Shown here: positions 1 through 8,197 of the stretch, piece by piece | Layout of the letters: every line of letters starts with the position of its first letter | How positions within the stretch are numbered: the first letter of the stretch is position 1 | From: JAGQPD01 sp020426865 | GTDB lineage: Bacteria; Planctomycetota; Planctomycetia; Pirellulales; Pirellulaceae | DNA: 64,000 nt | Assembly: GCA_041399065.1 (NCBI GenBank) | Contig: JAWKTN010000002.1 | Span: forward strand, 682,001-746,000 | Reading direction: 5' to 3' | The notes under the pieces: generated by a model | The model's database searches: none | What the model saw: the letters and a program-made list of their open reading frames with translations, nothing else | Told to the model about the DNA's origin: nothing | Made by a program: the position numbers and the translations under genes

Positions 1-1020
1 ACGGTCCGTGTTACGTTGCCGGGTGGGGCTCAGGCACGTGGCCAATGGCAGGTTGTCGATTCGTACTCCCAACTGGCCCTTTTGGAACTCGACACCGCAC
101 TGAATGACGATCCAGGTCTAACGATAGTCGACGAGACTCCGCAGGTCGGCAAGTGGGTGCTGACCGCGTCCGGATGGGGCACGAGGCCCCCGATCGTATC
201 GTTGGGGATCCTCAGTGCGACCGATGCGGAGATGCCCCGCCAGGCAAGCCCTCCATTGTTGCAGTCGGACGTACGAACAACGGAGACGTCGGCGGGGGCT
301 CCGTTGGTCGACCAGTCGGGGCATCTGATCGGAATCGTTGTCGGTTCGGGCGGATCGCCAGAGCCCAACGGTTGGACGTTTGCTGTTCCGGTGCAACACG
401 TACGCCGGTTGATACGTGCCAGGCGCCATGGTCAAGCGGTCTTACTGCAGCGGCAGCGTCCCCACGCGGGATTGATCCTCTCGGCGGGCGATCAACGCGA
501 CACGGTCGTCGTACAACGAGTTCTCGAAGGTGGTCCGGCGGCACGAGCAGGGATCCATTCAGGAGACACAATTCTGGCATCAGACGGTATCGAGATCCGT
601 TCGGTCTATCAAGCGTTGCAACCGGTTTTACGGAAACAGCCAGGGGACGTACTGACGTTGCGAGTCGCGTCGTCGACGGATCCTCGATCCATCCGCGATG
701 TCGCGATTGTATTGGATGGTCGAATGGCGAATATCGAACCGGAATTGGTCACGCGAGGACTGGTGCGACAAACGGTCGACGTCAGTCGCGTTGACGCCAA
801 CACGCTGCGTTTGCGGTCTCGACAGCAGGAAGTTCGAAATCTGTCGATGCCGACCTCGTCAGGTGACAGCGTGTTACCACGGAGCGAGTCGGAGTTATTG
901 CGGGAGGCGGTGCAGTTGATTGAGCGTCTGCAATACGAGCTCGACCAACGAGAACGCCATCAGCAAGAAATTGAGGAACGAATTCGCAACTTGGAGGCAG
1001 AGCTGTCGCGGCCGCGTTGA
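1..1020 (+). CDS. Trypsin-like/PDZ (HtrA-type) protein, 5'-truncated by window edge
   Basis: The reading frame is open from base 1, so the start lies outside the window; the TTG at 16 is internal. The visible part holds the C-terminal half of an S1C trypsin fold (about residues 20-125), a PDZ domain (about 150-245, with GGPAARAGIHSGD) and a C-terminal coiled coil rich in Glu, Arg and Gln (about 295-340). The strand that normally reads DLALLKI has Gln for the catalytic Asp (codon 70-72). The segment that normally reads GNSGGPLV is TSAGAPLV, placing Ala where the Ser nucleophile should be (codon 292-294). HtrA proteins are envelope proteases or chaperones; this one is inferred to be a catalytically dead scaffold or chaperone. 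It converges on the aminotransferase gene 27 bp away. Confidence 0.8.
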   Translation, partial: TVRVTLPGGAQARGQWQVVDSYSQLALLELDTALNDDPGLTIVDETPQVGKWVLTASGWGTRPPIVSLGILSATDAEMPRQASPPLLQSDVRTTETSAGAPLVDQSGHLIGIVVGSGGSPEPNGWTFAVPVQHVRRLIRARRHGQAVLLQRQRPHAGLILSAGDQRDTVVVQRVLEGGPAARAGIHSGDTILASDGIEIRSVYQALQPVLRKQPGDVLTLRVASSTDPRSIRDVAIVLDGRMANIEPELVTRGLVRQTVDVSRVDANTLRLRSRQQEVRNLSMPTSSGDSVLPRSESELLREAVQLIERLQYELDQRERHQQEIEERIRNLEAELSRPR

Positions 1021-1047
1021 TTGGGGAGTGTCGTTCAGCGAGCTGCG

Positions 1048-2241
1048 TTATCCTTCCAGGACGCTCACGAGCGAATCGCACAAGTAACCCATCGTTTCGT
1101 CGGTCATACCCGCAACGTTGATCCGACCGTCGCGGACGACGTAGATGGCAAAGCGATCTCTCAACTGGTCGACTTGCTGCGGCGTCAGACCGGAAAAGGA
1201 AAACATCCCCCTCTGCTGGCCGATAAAAGAAAAGTCACGTGGCGCGTTGGCCTTTGCCATGCCGGCGACAAAACTCGACCGCATGCCGTTGATGCGATCG
1301 CGCATTTCGGCCAGTTCGGCATGCCAGTCTTTGGTAAAACCCGGGTCGGACAGAACGGTAGCGACGATGGCGGCACCGTGTGATGGCGGATTGGAATAGT
1401 TGCTGCGAATACACTTCTTGATGCGACTGAGCACCGACTTGGTCGTGGTCGCATCGCCGGTCAGCGCAGTAAGTGCACCGACGCGTTCGCGGTACAATCC
1501 GAAGTTCTTGGAAAACGAACTACAAACCAGCAATTCGTCACAGGCTGACGAGATCGCTCGCAGGCCCAACGCGTCTTCTTCCAGTCCGACCCCGAATCCC
1601 TGGTAAGCAAAATCGAGGATTGGGAGCCATTGTTTTTCGCGCGCGGCGGCGGCGATCTCGGACCATTGTTCCGCCGTGGGATCGATCCCCGTGGGGTTGT
1701 GGCAACAGACGTGCAATAGTACGGCATCACCGGCGGGAACGTTGTGCAGACTGCCAATCATGGCGCCGAAATCAAGTCCATTGGACTCGGCTCGAAAATA
1801 GGGATAATACTGAACCTTCAGACCGGCGGCATGAAAGATACTGGCATGGTTCGCCCAGGTGGGCGTGCTGCACCAGACGGTGGCGCTTGGAAACGCGCTT
1901 TGGACAAAATCCGCAGCCACCCGCAACGCCGCTGTCCCGCCAGGCGTCTGCACCGAGGCGACACGGTTGGAGGTTGCCAGCGAATCGCTGCCCCACAACA
2001 GGGATGGTACCTGGCGATCGTAATCTTGGCGGCCGTCGATGGGCAGATAGGCTTTGGTATTTTCCTCGGTGAGCAGGCGTTGTTCGGCCGCCTTCACGCA
2101 GCGCAGGACGGGCGTCTTTCCGTGGGCGTCCTTATATTGGCCAACGCTGAGATTGATTTTATCGGGATTGGTATCGGCCAAAAAGGCTTCGGTAATACCG
2201 AGAATCGCATCGGGGGGAGCAGCTTCAACCTTTTGGAACAT
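1048..2241 (-). CDS. Class I aspartate/aromatic aminotransferase
   Basis: This is a PLP-dependent aminotransferase of the AspC/TyrB family, which interconverts aspartate or aromatic amino acids with their 2-oxo acids in the cytoplasm. The N-terminus MFQKVEAAPPDAILG matches the family start pattern, and SSFSKNFGLYRERVG carries the Schiff-base lysine. Length from the chosen ATG at 2241 is 397 residues, almost identical to E. coli AspC. A GTG at 2268 is also in frame, but AGGTGATG sits just upstream of the ATG at 2241, which suits that start better. Substrate preference (Asp versus Tyr/Phe) cannot be read from the sequence. Confidence 0.9.
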   Translation of the reverse strand: MFQKVEAAPPDAILGITEAFLADTNPDKINLSVGQYKDAHGKTPVLRCVKAAEQRLLTEENTKAYLPIDGRQDYDRQVPSLLWGSDSLATSNRVASVQTPGGTAALRVAADFVQSAFPSATVWCSTPTWANHASIFHAAGLKVQYYPYFRAESNGLDFGAMIGSLHNVPAGDAVLLHVCCHNPTGIDPTAEQWSEIAAAAREKQWLPILDFAYQGFGVGLEEDALGLRAISSACDELLVCSSFSKNFGLYRERVGALTALTGDATTTKSVLSRIKKCIRSNYSNPPSHGAAIVATVLSDPGFTKDWHAELAEMRDRINGMRSSFVAGMAKANAPRDFSFIGQQRGMFSFSGLTPQQVDQLRDRFAIYVVRDGRINVAGMTDETMGYLCDSLVSVLEG

Positions 2242-2568
2242 CACATCATCACCTACTTCATCGCGCACTTCATCTACTTACATTCACAGTCGCCTCATGC
2301 CGGCCGATTTCCCCTGGACGAAACGGCTTGCAGCGCCGCTGCGCACGGAACTTGCCACGCGACGGCTTGACGCACCACCGGCGAACATGCGAAGATTGGC
2401 ACGGTGCAACGTCGCCGAATCCCACCAATGTACTAAGGTTTTTCCGTTTGAGATAGACCTATCGGAACGGCAATTCGGGGCCGCAGTCGTCGCGACATCC
2501 GGCCAAGTCGCACTCTTTCATGGAGTTTCCCATCCTGTCGCTCCAGGATTAGATAAGGTTCGTGTTTC
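2242..2568. other. Divergent intergenic region, aminotransferase / inositol-phosphate synthase
   Basis: About 330 bases between two divergently transcribed genes. Promoters for both should lie here, but I see no clear -35/-10 pair, repeat or convincing small ORF. Confidence 0.5.
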
Positions 2569-3768
2569 ATGCCGCAAGACCCGATTGGTGTTTGGTTGAT
2601 AGGAGCCCATGGAGGGGTCGGGACAACGAGTGTCGTGGGGTTAGCGGCATTACAGCGAGGGTTGGTTGACAGCACCGCCTTGGTAAGTGCCTTGCCGCAG
2701 TTCAGCCGATTGGCCTTGCCCAACTGGCAGCAATTCGTCGTCGGGGGGCATGACATTCGTGCAACGAGCTTTGCCGAATCGGCCGAGAATCTGCTACAGG
2801 TCAGCCACGTATTGGATGCCGGTCACCTTCAAAAGTGCTCACGAGAATTGGCGAAGTGGGACAAGAACATCCAGCGGGGGACGCTGCAGAACGTCGGCAA
2901 GACGATCGAATCGCTCGCCGACCCGGCCTTGCTGGAGACCCGTGAATCGCCCCGCGACACGATTACGCGCATCCAATCGGACTTACAGAGCTTCGTCAGT
3001 TTGCATCGCTTACGGCAACTGGTCGTGATCAATGTGGCTTCCACGGAACCGCCGTTTGACGTGGCAACGCTTCCCACCAGTTGGTCGGAATTAAACAAGC
3101 AGCTGGGGCAACCGCGCAAGTGCAAGCTGCCAGCCAGTTCGCTCTACGCGATCGCCGCGTTGGAATTGGGATTTCCCTACATTAATTTCACACCAAGTTT
3201 GGGCTCTGCTCCGGCCGCGATCTGCGAGCTGGCACGACAACGCGGAACCTGCCATATGGGGCATGACGGCAAAACCGGCGAGACACTGTTAAAAAGTGTC
3301 CTGGCGCCGATGTTCGCCGCGCGTCATTTGGAAGTGATGAGCTGGGTGGGGCACAACATCTTCGGAAACCTCGACGGCAAGGTATTGGATGATCCGCTCA
3401 ACAAGAAGACCAAGGTCACGAGCAAAGACAGCCTCTTAGGGCAGATCTTGGGCTATCATCCGCAAACGTTGGTATCGATCGAGTACATCCAAAGCCTGGG
3501 GGACTGGAAGACCGCCTGGGATCATATTCATTTCCGCGGATTTCTTGGTACACCCATGACGATGCAGTTCACCTGGCAAGGATGTGACTCACTTCTGGCA
3601 GCACCGCTAGTACTGGATCTCCTGCGGTTTACCTGCCTGGCACAACAACAAGGCGAACAAGGACTGCTGACGTTTCTGGCGAGCTTCTTCAAGTCGCCGC
3701 TGGGGGTGAAGGAAAACAATTTCGCCAAGCAATTCGCCATGCTCGAAGCATGGGCGGAGAAAACATAG
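2569..3768 (+). CDS. Inositol-3-phosphate synthase family protein
   Basis: The family converts glucose 6-phosphate to 1D-myo-inositol 3-phosphate using NAD. An N-terminal Rossmann motif GAHGGVGTT (residues about 12-20) is followed by family-like blocks PSLGSAPA, HMGHDGKTGETLLKS and HNIFGNLDGKVLDDP (about 220-295), and a C-terminal Rossmann-completing helix region. At 399 residues it fits the short prokaryotic form. It stands alone between a divergent aminotransferase and a convergent HEAT-like gene; its 3' end lies 30 bp from a 14-bp tandem array. Inositol phosphates feed inositol lipids or solutes; no dedicated partner gene is adjacent. Confidence 0.8.
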   Translation: MPQDPIGVWLIGAHGGVGTTSVVGLAALQRGLVDSTALVSALPQFSRLALPNWQQFVVGGHDIRATSFAESAENLLQVSHVLDAGHLQKCSRELAKWDKNIQRGTLQNVGKTIESLADPALLETRESPRDTITRIQSDLQSFVSLHRLRQLVVINVASTEPPFDVATLPTSWSELNKQLGQPRKCKLPASSLYAIAALELGFPYINFTPSLGSAPAAICELARQRGTCHMGHDGKTGETLLKSVLAPMFAARHLEVMSWVGHNIFGNLDGKVLDDPLNKKTKVTSKDSLLGQILGYHPQTLVSIEYIQSLGDWKTAWDHIHFRGFLGTPMTMQFTWQGCDSLLAAPLVLDLLRFTCLAQQQGEQGLLTFLASFFKSPLGVKENNFAKQFAMLEAWAEKT

Positions 3769-3798
3769 CCGAACATCATTGCCACACTCACGCCCATA

Positions 3799-3910
3799 CC
3801 ACACAACCCTAGCCACACAACCCTAGCCACACAACCCTAGCCACACAACCCTAGCCACACAACCCTAGCCACACAACCCTAGCCACACAACCCTAGCCAC
3901 ACAACCCTAG
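3799..3910. repeat. 14-bp tandem repeat, 8 units
   Basis: Eight head-to-tail copies of CCACACAACCCTAG fill the space between the convergent 3' ends, with no mismatch seen between units. On the minus strand each unit carries a TAG, and the proximal one is the stop codon of the HEAT-like gene (3907-3909). The period is not a multiple of three, so the array does not extend that reading frame. Confidence 0.95.
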
Positions 3911-5541
3911 CCATTGAACTCGGCAAGCATGCGTTGCCCTTTGTAGACACAGTAGCCCTCTGCCGGGCCGATGTCCCTAGGGGAACCGCTTTGGGGAAAC
4001 CACATGGTGTCGCGATCGTCAACGACAACCACGCCATCTTGGCCGTCGCGGTTGGCGCGACCGACAAACACCAAGGTGCCGAAGAACAACCCGACACTTT
4101 GCGACTGCCAATGTTCGTATCCGTCCTCGGACAGCTGTGCCAGCACCCGATCGGCATGCCGCAATTGATCGCGGTCCATATCGGTCCAACGGAGCTCCCG
4201 AATCTCGTCGTGTTCGGCTTGCCACCCAGCGAAGGCCGCGTAGACGTCATCGATGTTGAGTTGGCACATGTCGGCCTTGAATGCATGGGCAAGTGGTCCA
4301 GCGATGCCAATGTTTTCGTACTCCGCCTCCTTGCCGTCGGGCAGCTGATAAAGATATCGAAAGCGGAACAGATAACAATTCCTGGGTTCTTCGTACCCTG
4401 GCCAATAGAGCGTGCGGCTGTCAAGCAATTCGCAACGATTGGGGGGAATGCCGAACTGCGACGGATCGGCAAGGTACGTCACCAGTTCCGCCTCGGCGAT
4501 CGACACGGCACAGCGATAGACTTCATCAATTTGCTCCTCAATGCCCAGCTCTTCACCGTAGGCCAAGACCCGTAAGCGGGCCGAGGGTTCCGCTGCCAGC
4601 TCGATCAACCGCGATGTGCCTGCTTCGTTGCCCAACCGTGCCAACGCCGCGGCGGCTTCCACGGCCAACCGGCGGTGGGGCAATTCCATACAGTGGAGCA
4701 GCTCACTGCTGGAGGCGGGATCGCCCATCAAACCCAAGGCGTCGCAGAGTGATACCGCCATCGCACTCCCCTCCACGACCTGGCGTCGATACAGTTCCAG
4801 GGACTCGGCAGTCGTGGCCGACTTGCCGGCGCGTTCCAATTGGCTGGTAATCGCCTCCAGCAATTTGGCAAGTTCGTCCCGCCGAGCACGAGCGGGATGA
4901 TCCGATATCGCATGTCGCCTGGCGGCAAAATTAGCCAGGTCCAACACAGCACTTGCCCAATCGGTGTGGCAGATGGCATCCAACAATCGAGGGAAGACAT
5001 GCGGCAGCCATTGGCTGTCATTTCGCCGAAAGAGGGGGCTAAGAACGATCGGCGGCGCCTCGTGGTTTCGTGGAGGGTCCTCCACCAGTAGCTCACAGAG
5101 CAATTGCAACGCGGGGGCCTGCCCCAGATGGGCCAGCGCCGCCAACAACAAATATCGACAGGGGTGAGCCGACCCGAGTTCGCCATAGAGTTGGCGACTG
5201 GCAAGCAGCAACTGTGGAGGTAGCTCGCTGAACTCCGTTGGCGCACAACGACGCTGTGCCCACTGACAAAAACCGCTCAGGATCGTCGCCCAGCGATGCG
5301 CCGAATCGTGTATGGGGACATCGTCAATGACTTGGCGCAATCGCTGCAACAACGTCGCGACAAATTCGTCGTCTGCTCGCTCCCATCGTTCGTTCCACGC
5401 GCGCAGCGCCGACACCACAAGGGACGAATTGGGTTCGATCGGTTCGTCTTCAAATGACAACCGCGTCGCGTAGGGAATGGACCCAACGGCGTGGTCCTCG
5501 GCGGACATCAGTGCGATCAATGTTTCAAGATATTCGTACAT
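3907..5541 (-). CDS. HEAT-like repeat protein, function unknown
   Basis: A 544-residue soluble protein without a visible signal peptide or membrane segment. The first 340 residues are helical and Leu/Ala rich. A HEAT-like stretch around 270-345 contains GDPASSSELLHCM, RRLAVEAAAALARLGNEAG and SRLIELAAEPSARLRVLAYG. The last 200 residues form a different domain rich in aromatic residues (LYWPGYEEPRNCYLFRFRY) and end near residue 544 with the stop inside a 14-bp tandem array. A second 14-bp array lies 30 bp upstream of the start. I do not recognise a named family; HEAT folds usually bind other proteins. Confidence 0.75.
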   Translation of the reverse strand: MYEYLETLIALMSAEDHAVGSIPYATRLSFEDEPIEPNSSLVVSALRAWNERWERADDEFVATLLQRLRQVIDDVPIHDSAHRWATILSGFCQWAQRRCAPTEFSELPPQLLLASRQLYGELGSAHPCRYLLLAALAHLGQAPALQLLCELLVEDPPRNHEAPPIVLSPLFRRNDSQWLPHVFPRLLDAICHTDWASAVLDLANFAARRHAISDHPARARRDELAKLLEAITSQLERAGKSATTAESLELYRRQVVEGSAMAVSLCDALGLMGDPASSSELLHCMELPHRRLAVEAAAALARLGNEAGTSRLIELAAEPSARLRVLAYGEELGIEEQIDEVYRCAVSIAEAELVTYLADPSQFGIPPNRCELLDSRTLYWPGYEEPRNCYLFRFRYLYQLPDGKEAEYENIGIAGPLAHAFKADMCQLNIDDVYAAFAGWQAEHDEIRELRWTDMDRDQLRHADRVLAQLSEDGYEHWQSQSVGLFFGTLVFVGRANRDGQDGVVVVDDRDTMWFPQSGSPRDIGPAEGYCVYKGQRMLAEFNG

Positions 5542-5571
5542 GAAGATTTGTTATAGCGACTGAATGAACTC

Positions 5572-5627
5572 GGCGATACGGACACGGCGATACGGACACG
5601 GCGATGCGGACATGGCGATACGGACAC
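5572..5627. repeat. 14-bp tandem repeat, 4 units
   Basis: Four copies of GGCGATACGGACAC; copies one, two and four are identical and the third has two changes. It sits 30 bp upstream of the start of the HEAT-like gene, whose 3' end carries another 14-bp array of unrelated sequence. Confidence 0.9.
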
Positions 5628-5801
5628 AGCGTGCAGGACGGCTTGATCCTTTTTGTTGAAAAGTCTTCTCGCTAAAAAATTTTTTCGCAAGTCGCTAAAT
5701 CCATCTTGACGAAAGAAGGGCAAAGTTGGTCCAATGCGTGACCTGGGAAGATCAGGACGCGGCGGGCAACTGGACAAGTTGCGAAGAGCGGGCACAGGAA
5801 T

Positions 5802-5889
5802 TTGTTAACGTACCGAAACGTGTTAACGCACAGAAACGTGTTAACGCACAGAAACGTGTTAACGCACAGAAATGTGTTAATGTACCGAC
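5802..5889. repeat. 18-bp tandem repeat carrying GTTAAC palindromes
   Basis: Five units of about 18 bp with core GTGTTAACGCACAGAAAC. The middle three are nearly identical and the outer two diverge (GTACCGA in place of GCACAGA). Four units contain the palindrome GTTAAC and the last has GTTAAT. The array ends about 120 bp upstream of the histone-like gene, so it could be a set of protein-binding sites. Confidence 0.9.
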
Positions 5890-6012
5890 GGTTCAGCGGG
5901 CACCGCGCGATCATCGAAAGATAAGAGAGACACGGAGCGACATCCCCTGTGGGGTACGCAGGTGGAGGGAGTCGCAATACTTTAGGAAGTACCCTTACAA
6001 GGAGCCATGAGG

Positions 6013-6210
6013 ATGGCGAAGAAGAAGAAGTCTGCTGCATCGTCGACGTCGAAGAAGGCGGCCCCCAAGAAGGCGACCAAAAAGTCGCCTAAGAAGAAGC
6101 CAGCCGCCAAAAAGGCCGCGAAGAAGGCGGCTCCCAAAAAGTCGCCCAAAAAAAAGGCGGCTAAGAAGTCCACAAAGAAGGCGGCGACCAGGAAGCCAGC
6201 TGGCAAGTAA
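6013..6210 (+). CDS. Histone-H1-like Lys/Ala-rich DNA-binding protein
   Basis: A 65-residue protein made almost wholly of Lys, Ala, Pro, Ser and Thr, with repeated KKA, PKK and SPKKK units like the C-terminal tail of histone H1 and bacterial Hc1-type proteins. Such proteins coat and condense DNA or RNA by charge. The ATG at 6013 is preferred over the ATG at 6007 because AAGGAG (5999-6004) then lies 8 bases upstream instead of 2. There is no folded domain. The upstream GTTAAC array may take part in its control. Being low-complexity, it could also be a ribosome- or RNA-associated basic peptide. Confidence 0.8.
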   Translation: MAKKKKSAASSTSKKAAPKKATKKSPKKKPAAKKAAKKAAPKKSPKKKAAKKSTKKAATRKPAGK

Positions 6211-6528
6211 CAGCTCGCGTCGCGGCAGAACTCTTTTTGCTAGGTTACAACCTAACTCGACTACAACGAGAAAGGCCGGATTGCCCGGGTGTTCCCCAGG
6301 TGAGCCGGCCTAACGTGTTTCTTAAATAGCGTGTTTCTTAAATCTCGTCCCCGTGGGCTCGTCGCTTAAAAAAACGCCCCCAAGTGACAGCAGTCGCGTT
6401 GACCCAGCTGGCCGAAAACACTACAGTTAGCCTCGAATCTACTGAGGTTACGATGGCAACGGGGGACCGGCTACCCGGGACGGACAATGGGTCCTGACGG
6501 TTTCTCCCGCAAACGACTTTGAGTTAAC
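6211..6528. other. Intergenic region, histone-like gene to helicase
   Basis: Holds an inverted repeat AGGCCGG (6273-6279) / CCGGCCT (6305-6311), possibly a terminator stem though no T-run follows directly, a close direct repeat CGTGTTTCTTAAAT (6314-6327 and 6330-6343), and a promoter-like pair at 6399-6427. Confidence 0.5.
6399..6427 (+). promoter_or_regulatory. Candidate sigma70-type promoter for helicase gene
   Basis: TTGACC at 6399-6404 and TACAGT at 6422-6427 are separated by 17 bp, about 100 bp upstream of the helicase start. Seen by eye only. Confidence 0.4.
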
Positions 6529-7890
6529 TTGGCCAAGCGAAGAAAAAAAAAGCCGGCAGCCGACACGGCTGCCATTTCGGATTCGGGTTTTGCGCCCCTT
6601 GGGGTATCGGGGACGATGCTTGAGGCCCTGGCCAAGGCGGGTTACGCCGCCCCCACGCCGGTTCAGGCGGGAGTCATCCCGGAAGCCTTGCAGGGCAAAG
6701 ACGTGTTGGGCCAGGCTCGCACCGGCACGGGAAAGACAGCATCGTTTGCGATCCCGATTCTGGAGCGCCTGCAATCTCGCAGCGAGAGCAAAGGGATTGA
6801 GGCCTTGGTCTTGGTACCGACGCGGGAGCTGGCCGTGCAAGTCCACGACGAATTCGTCAAGCTCGCTGGAAGGCGTTCCTTCGAATGCGTGGCGATCTAC
6901 GGCGGCAAGCCGATTCGGCGACAGATCGAAAAACTATCACGACGCCCGCAAGTGATCGTGGGGACACCGGGTCGCGTCCTTGACCACATGTCACGTGGGT
7001 CGATTGACTTACGTCAATTGAAGATCGTCGTGTTGGACGAGGCGGATCGAATGCTCGATATCGGTTTCCGCCCCGACATTGAAAAGATCCTTCGTCGCTG
7101 CCCGCGGGAGCGCCAGACGCTGTTGCTCAGTGCCACGGTCCCCCGCCCCATCGAACGGTTGGCCGAACGCTACATGAGTGAGCCGGTGAAGCTGGACTTC
7201 TCCGACAAGGATATTTCCGTCGAGACGATTGAGCAGTTTTACTTTACGGTTCACCCCGAGAAGAAATATGAATTGCTGATTCGGCTGCTCAAGCGCGAGC
7301 AACCGCGGCAAGCGATCATCTTTTGTCGCACGAAGCGCGGGACGGAGCGGATTTATCAGCGATTATCGCGGCGGATTTCCAAATCGGGTTGCATCCACGG
7401 CGATTTGGCTCAATCGGTTCGCGACCGAGTGATGAAGAGGTTTCGTAGCGGCGAGTATCGCATCTTGGTCGCGACCGATGTTGTGGGGCGAGGTATCGAT
7501 GTTTCCAGTATCTCGCACATCATCAACTACGACATCCCGCAATTCTGTGACGATTATGTGCATCGCGTGGGGCGGACGGGTCGGATGGGCCGCGAAGGGG
7601 TCGCGTATACGTTCGTGGCGCCTGAAGAGGGAAACGAATTGACGCGGATTGAGATGCGGATTGATCGATTGCTTAAGCGCGACGAGATACCCGGTTTCGA
7701 AACGGCACAACCCCGGGAAGTCGAAGCGGCGTCGGGCGGCCCCACCGTAACGGCACCGGCCGATGCGACTGGGACCTCGACGACCACCCCGCCATCTTCG
7801 GAATCAGCAGCTTCTTCGCCGGAGGCTTCGGGCACCGGAACTGCCGCGACGCCAGGTCGCCAAAAGAAAAAATATCGACGTGCGCTGTAA
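6529..7890 (+). CDS. DEAD-box ATP-dependent RNA helicase
   Basis: This RNA-dependent ATPase unwinds short RNA duplexes, typically in ribosome assembly, mRNA decay or cold adaptation. All core motifs are present in order: Q motif (FAPLGVSG...PTPVQ), motif I ARTGTGKT, Ia PTRELAVQ, TPGR, DEAD, SAT, then RGIDV and HRVGRTGR. The last 60 residues are a Ser/Thr/Ala/Pro-rich low-complexity tail ending in KKKYRRAL, a likely RNA-binding extension. The start is TTG; an in-frame TGA lies two codons upstream, which excludes extension, and the next ATG falls inside the Q-motif region. At 453 residues it is of RhlE/CsdA-like length, but the subfamily is not certain. Confidence 0.93.
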   Translation: MAKRRKKKPAADTAAISDSGFAPLGVSGTMLEALAKAGYAAPTPVQAGVIPEALQGKDVLGQARTGTGKTASFAIPILERLQSRSESKGIEALVLVPTRELAVQVHDEFVKLAGRRSFECVAIYGGKPIRRQIEKLSRRPQVIVGTPGRVLDHMSRGSIDLRQLKIVVLDEADRMLDIGFRPDIEKILRRCPRERQTLLLSATVPRPIERLAERYMSEPVKLDFSDKDISVETIEQFYFTVHPEKKYELLIRLLKREQPRQAIIFCRTKRGTERIYQRLSRRISKSGCIHGDLAQSVRDRVMKRFRSGEYRILVATDVVGRGIDVSSISHIINYDIPQFCDDYVHRVGRTGRMGREGVAYTFVAPEEGNELTRIEMRIDRLLKRDEIPGFETAQPREVEAASGGPTVTAPADATGTSTTTPPSSESAASSPEASGTGTAATPGRQKKKYRRAL

Positions 7891-8197
7891 CCCGGCCGCC
7901 GGTTCGCGGCGCGTCAAGTGGCGAAAGATGGTACACTAGAGGCTTCGTGATTTCGCTTCCGTCTCAACGCTGCCCGGAACACGCACGAGACCAGATTTTG
8001 TGGTTCGGGAGTTGCATGCGGGATTGCTCAACCTTGAGGGCTAGCCGGCAATGGCGATAGAAACAAATCCGATGGCCCGCGATTCCCACAAGCGCCGTCG
8101 GGTGACCTGTCGCTCGGTGACAGGTCACCCGACGATATGGCGACCGATGCTTGTGTCCCGTTGTTGCCAAGAACAATCGCCGGTTCATTGGCAAACG
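7891..8197. other. Intergenic region upstream of lipoprotein gene
   Basis: About 300 bases whose main feature is the perfect hairpin at 8096-8134. The downstream frame remains open back to 8051, but the lipoprotein signal peptide argues for the start at 8198. Confidence 0.5.
8096..8134. repeat. Perfect 16-bp inverted repeat
   Basis: CGTCGGGTGACCTGTC at 8096-8111 and its exact complement at 8119-8134 enclose a 7-base loop. No T-run follows, so it is not a standard terminator for the helicase. It lies 64 bp upstream of the lipoprotein start and could be an operator or an mRNA structure. Confidence 0.9.

Larger units (their letters stand above)
5542..6012. other. Repeat-rich intergenic region upstream of histone-like gene
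   Basis: About 470 bases without a convincing gene, holding the 14-bp array at 5572-5627 and the 18-bp array at 5802-5889. ORFs can be drawn through the second array on both strands, but both are repeat-driven and lack family resemblance. Confidence 0.6.

Noticed and set aside
3528..3830. Small minus-strand frames starting in the 14-bp array
   Set aside because: Start codons are supplied by the repeat and the frames are antisense to the inositol-phosphate synthase gene.
3799..3910. CRISPR array
   Set aside because: Units are directly abutting with no spacers.
5672..6040. Overlapping open frames with repeated NTFLCV or VNAQKR units
   Set aside because: They exist only because the 18-bp array lacks stops; no start context or homology.
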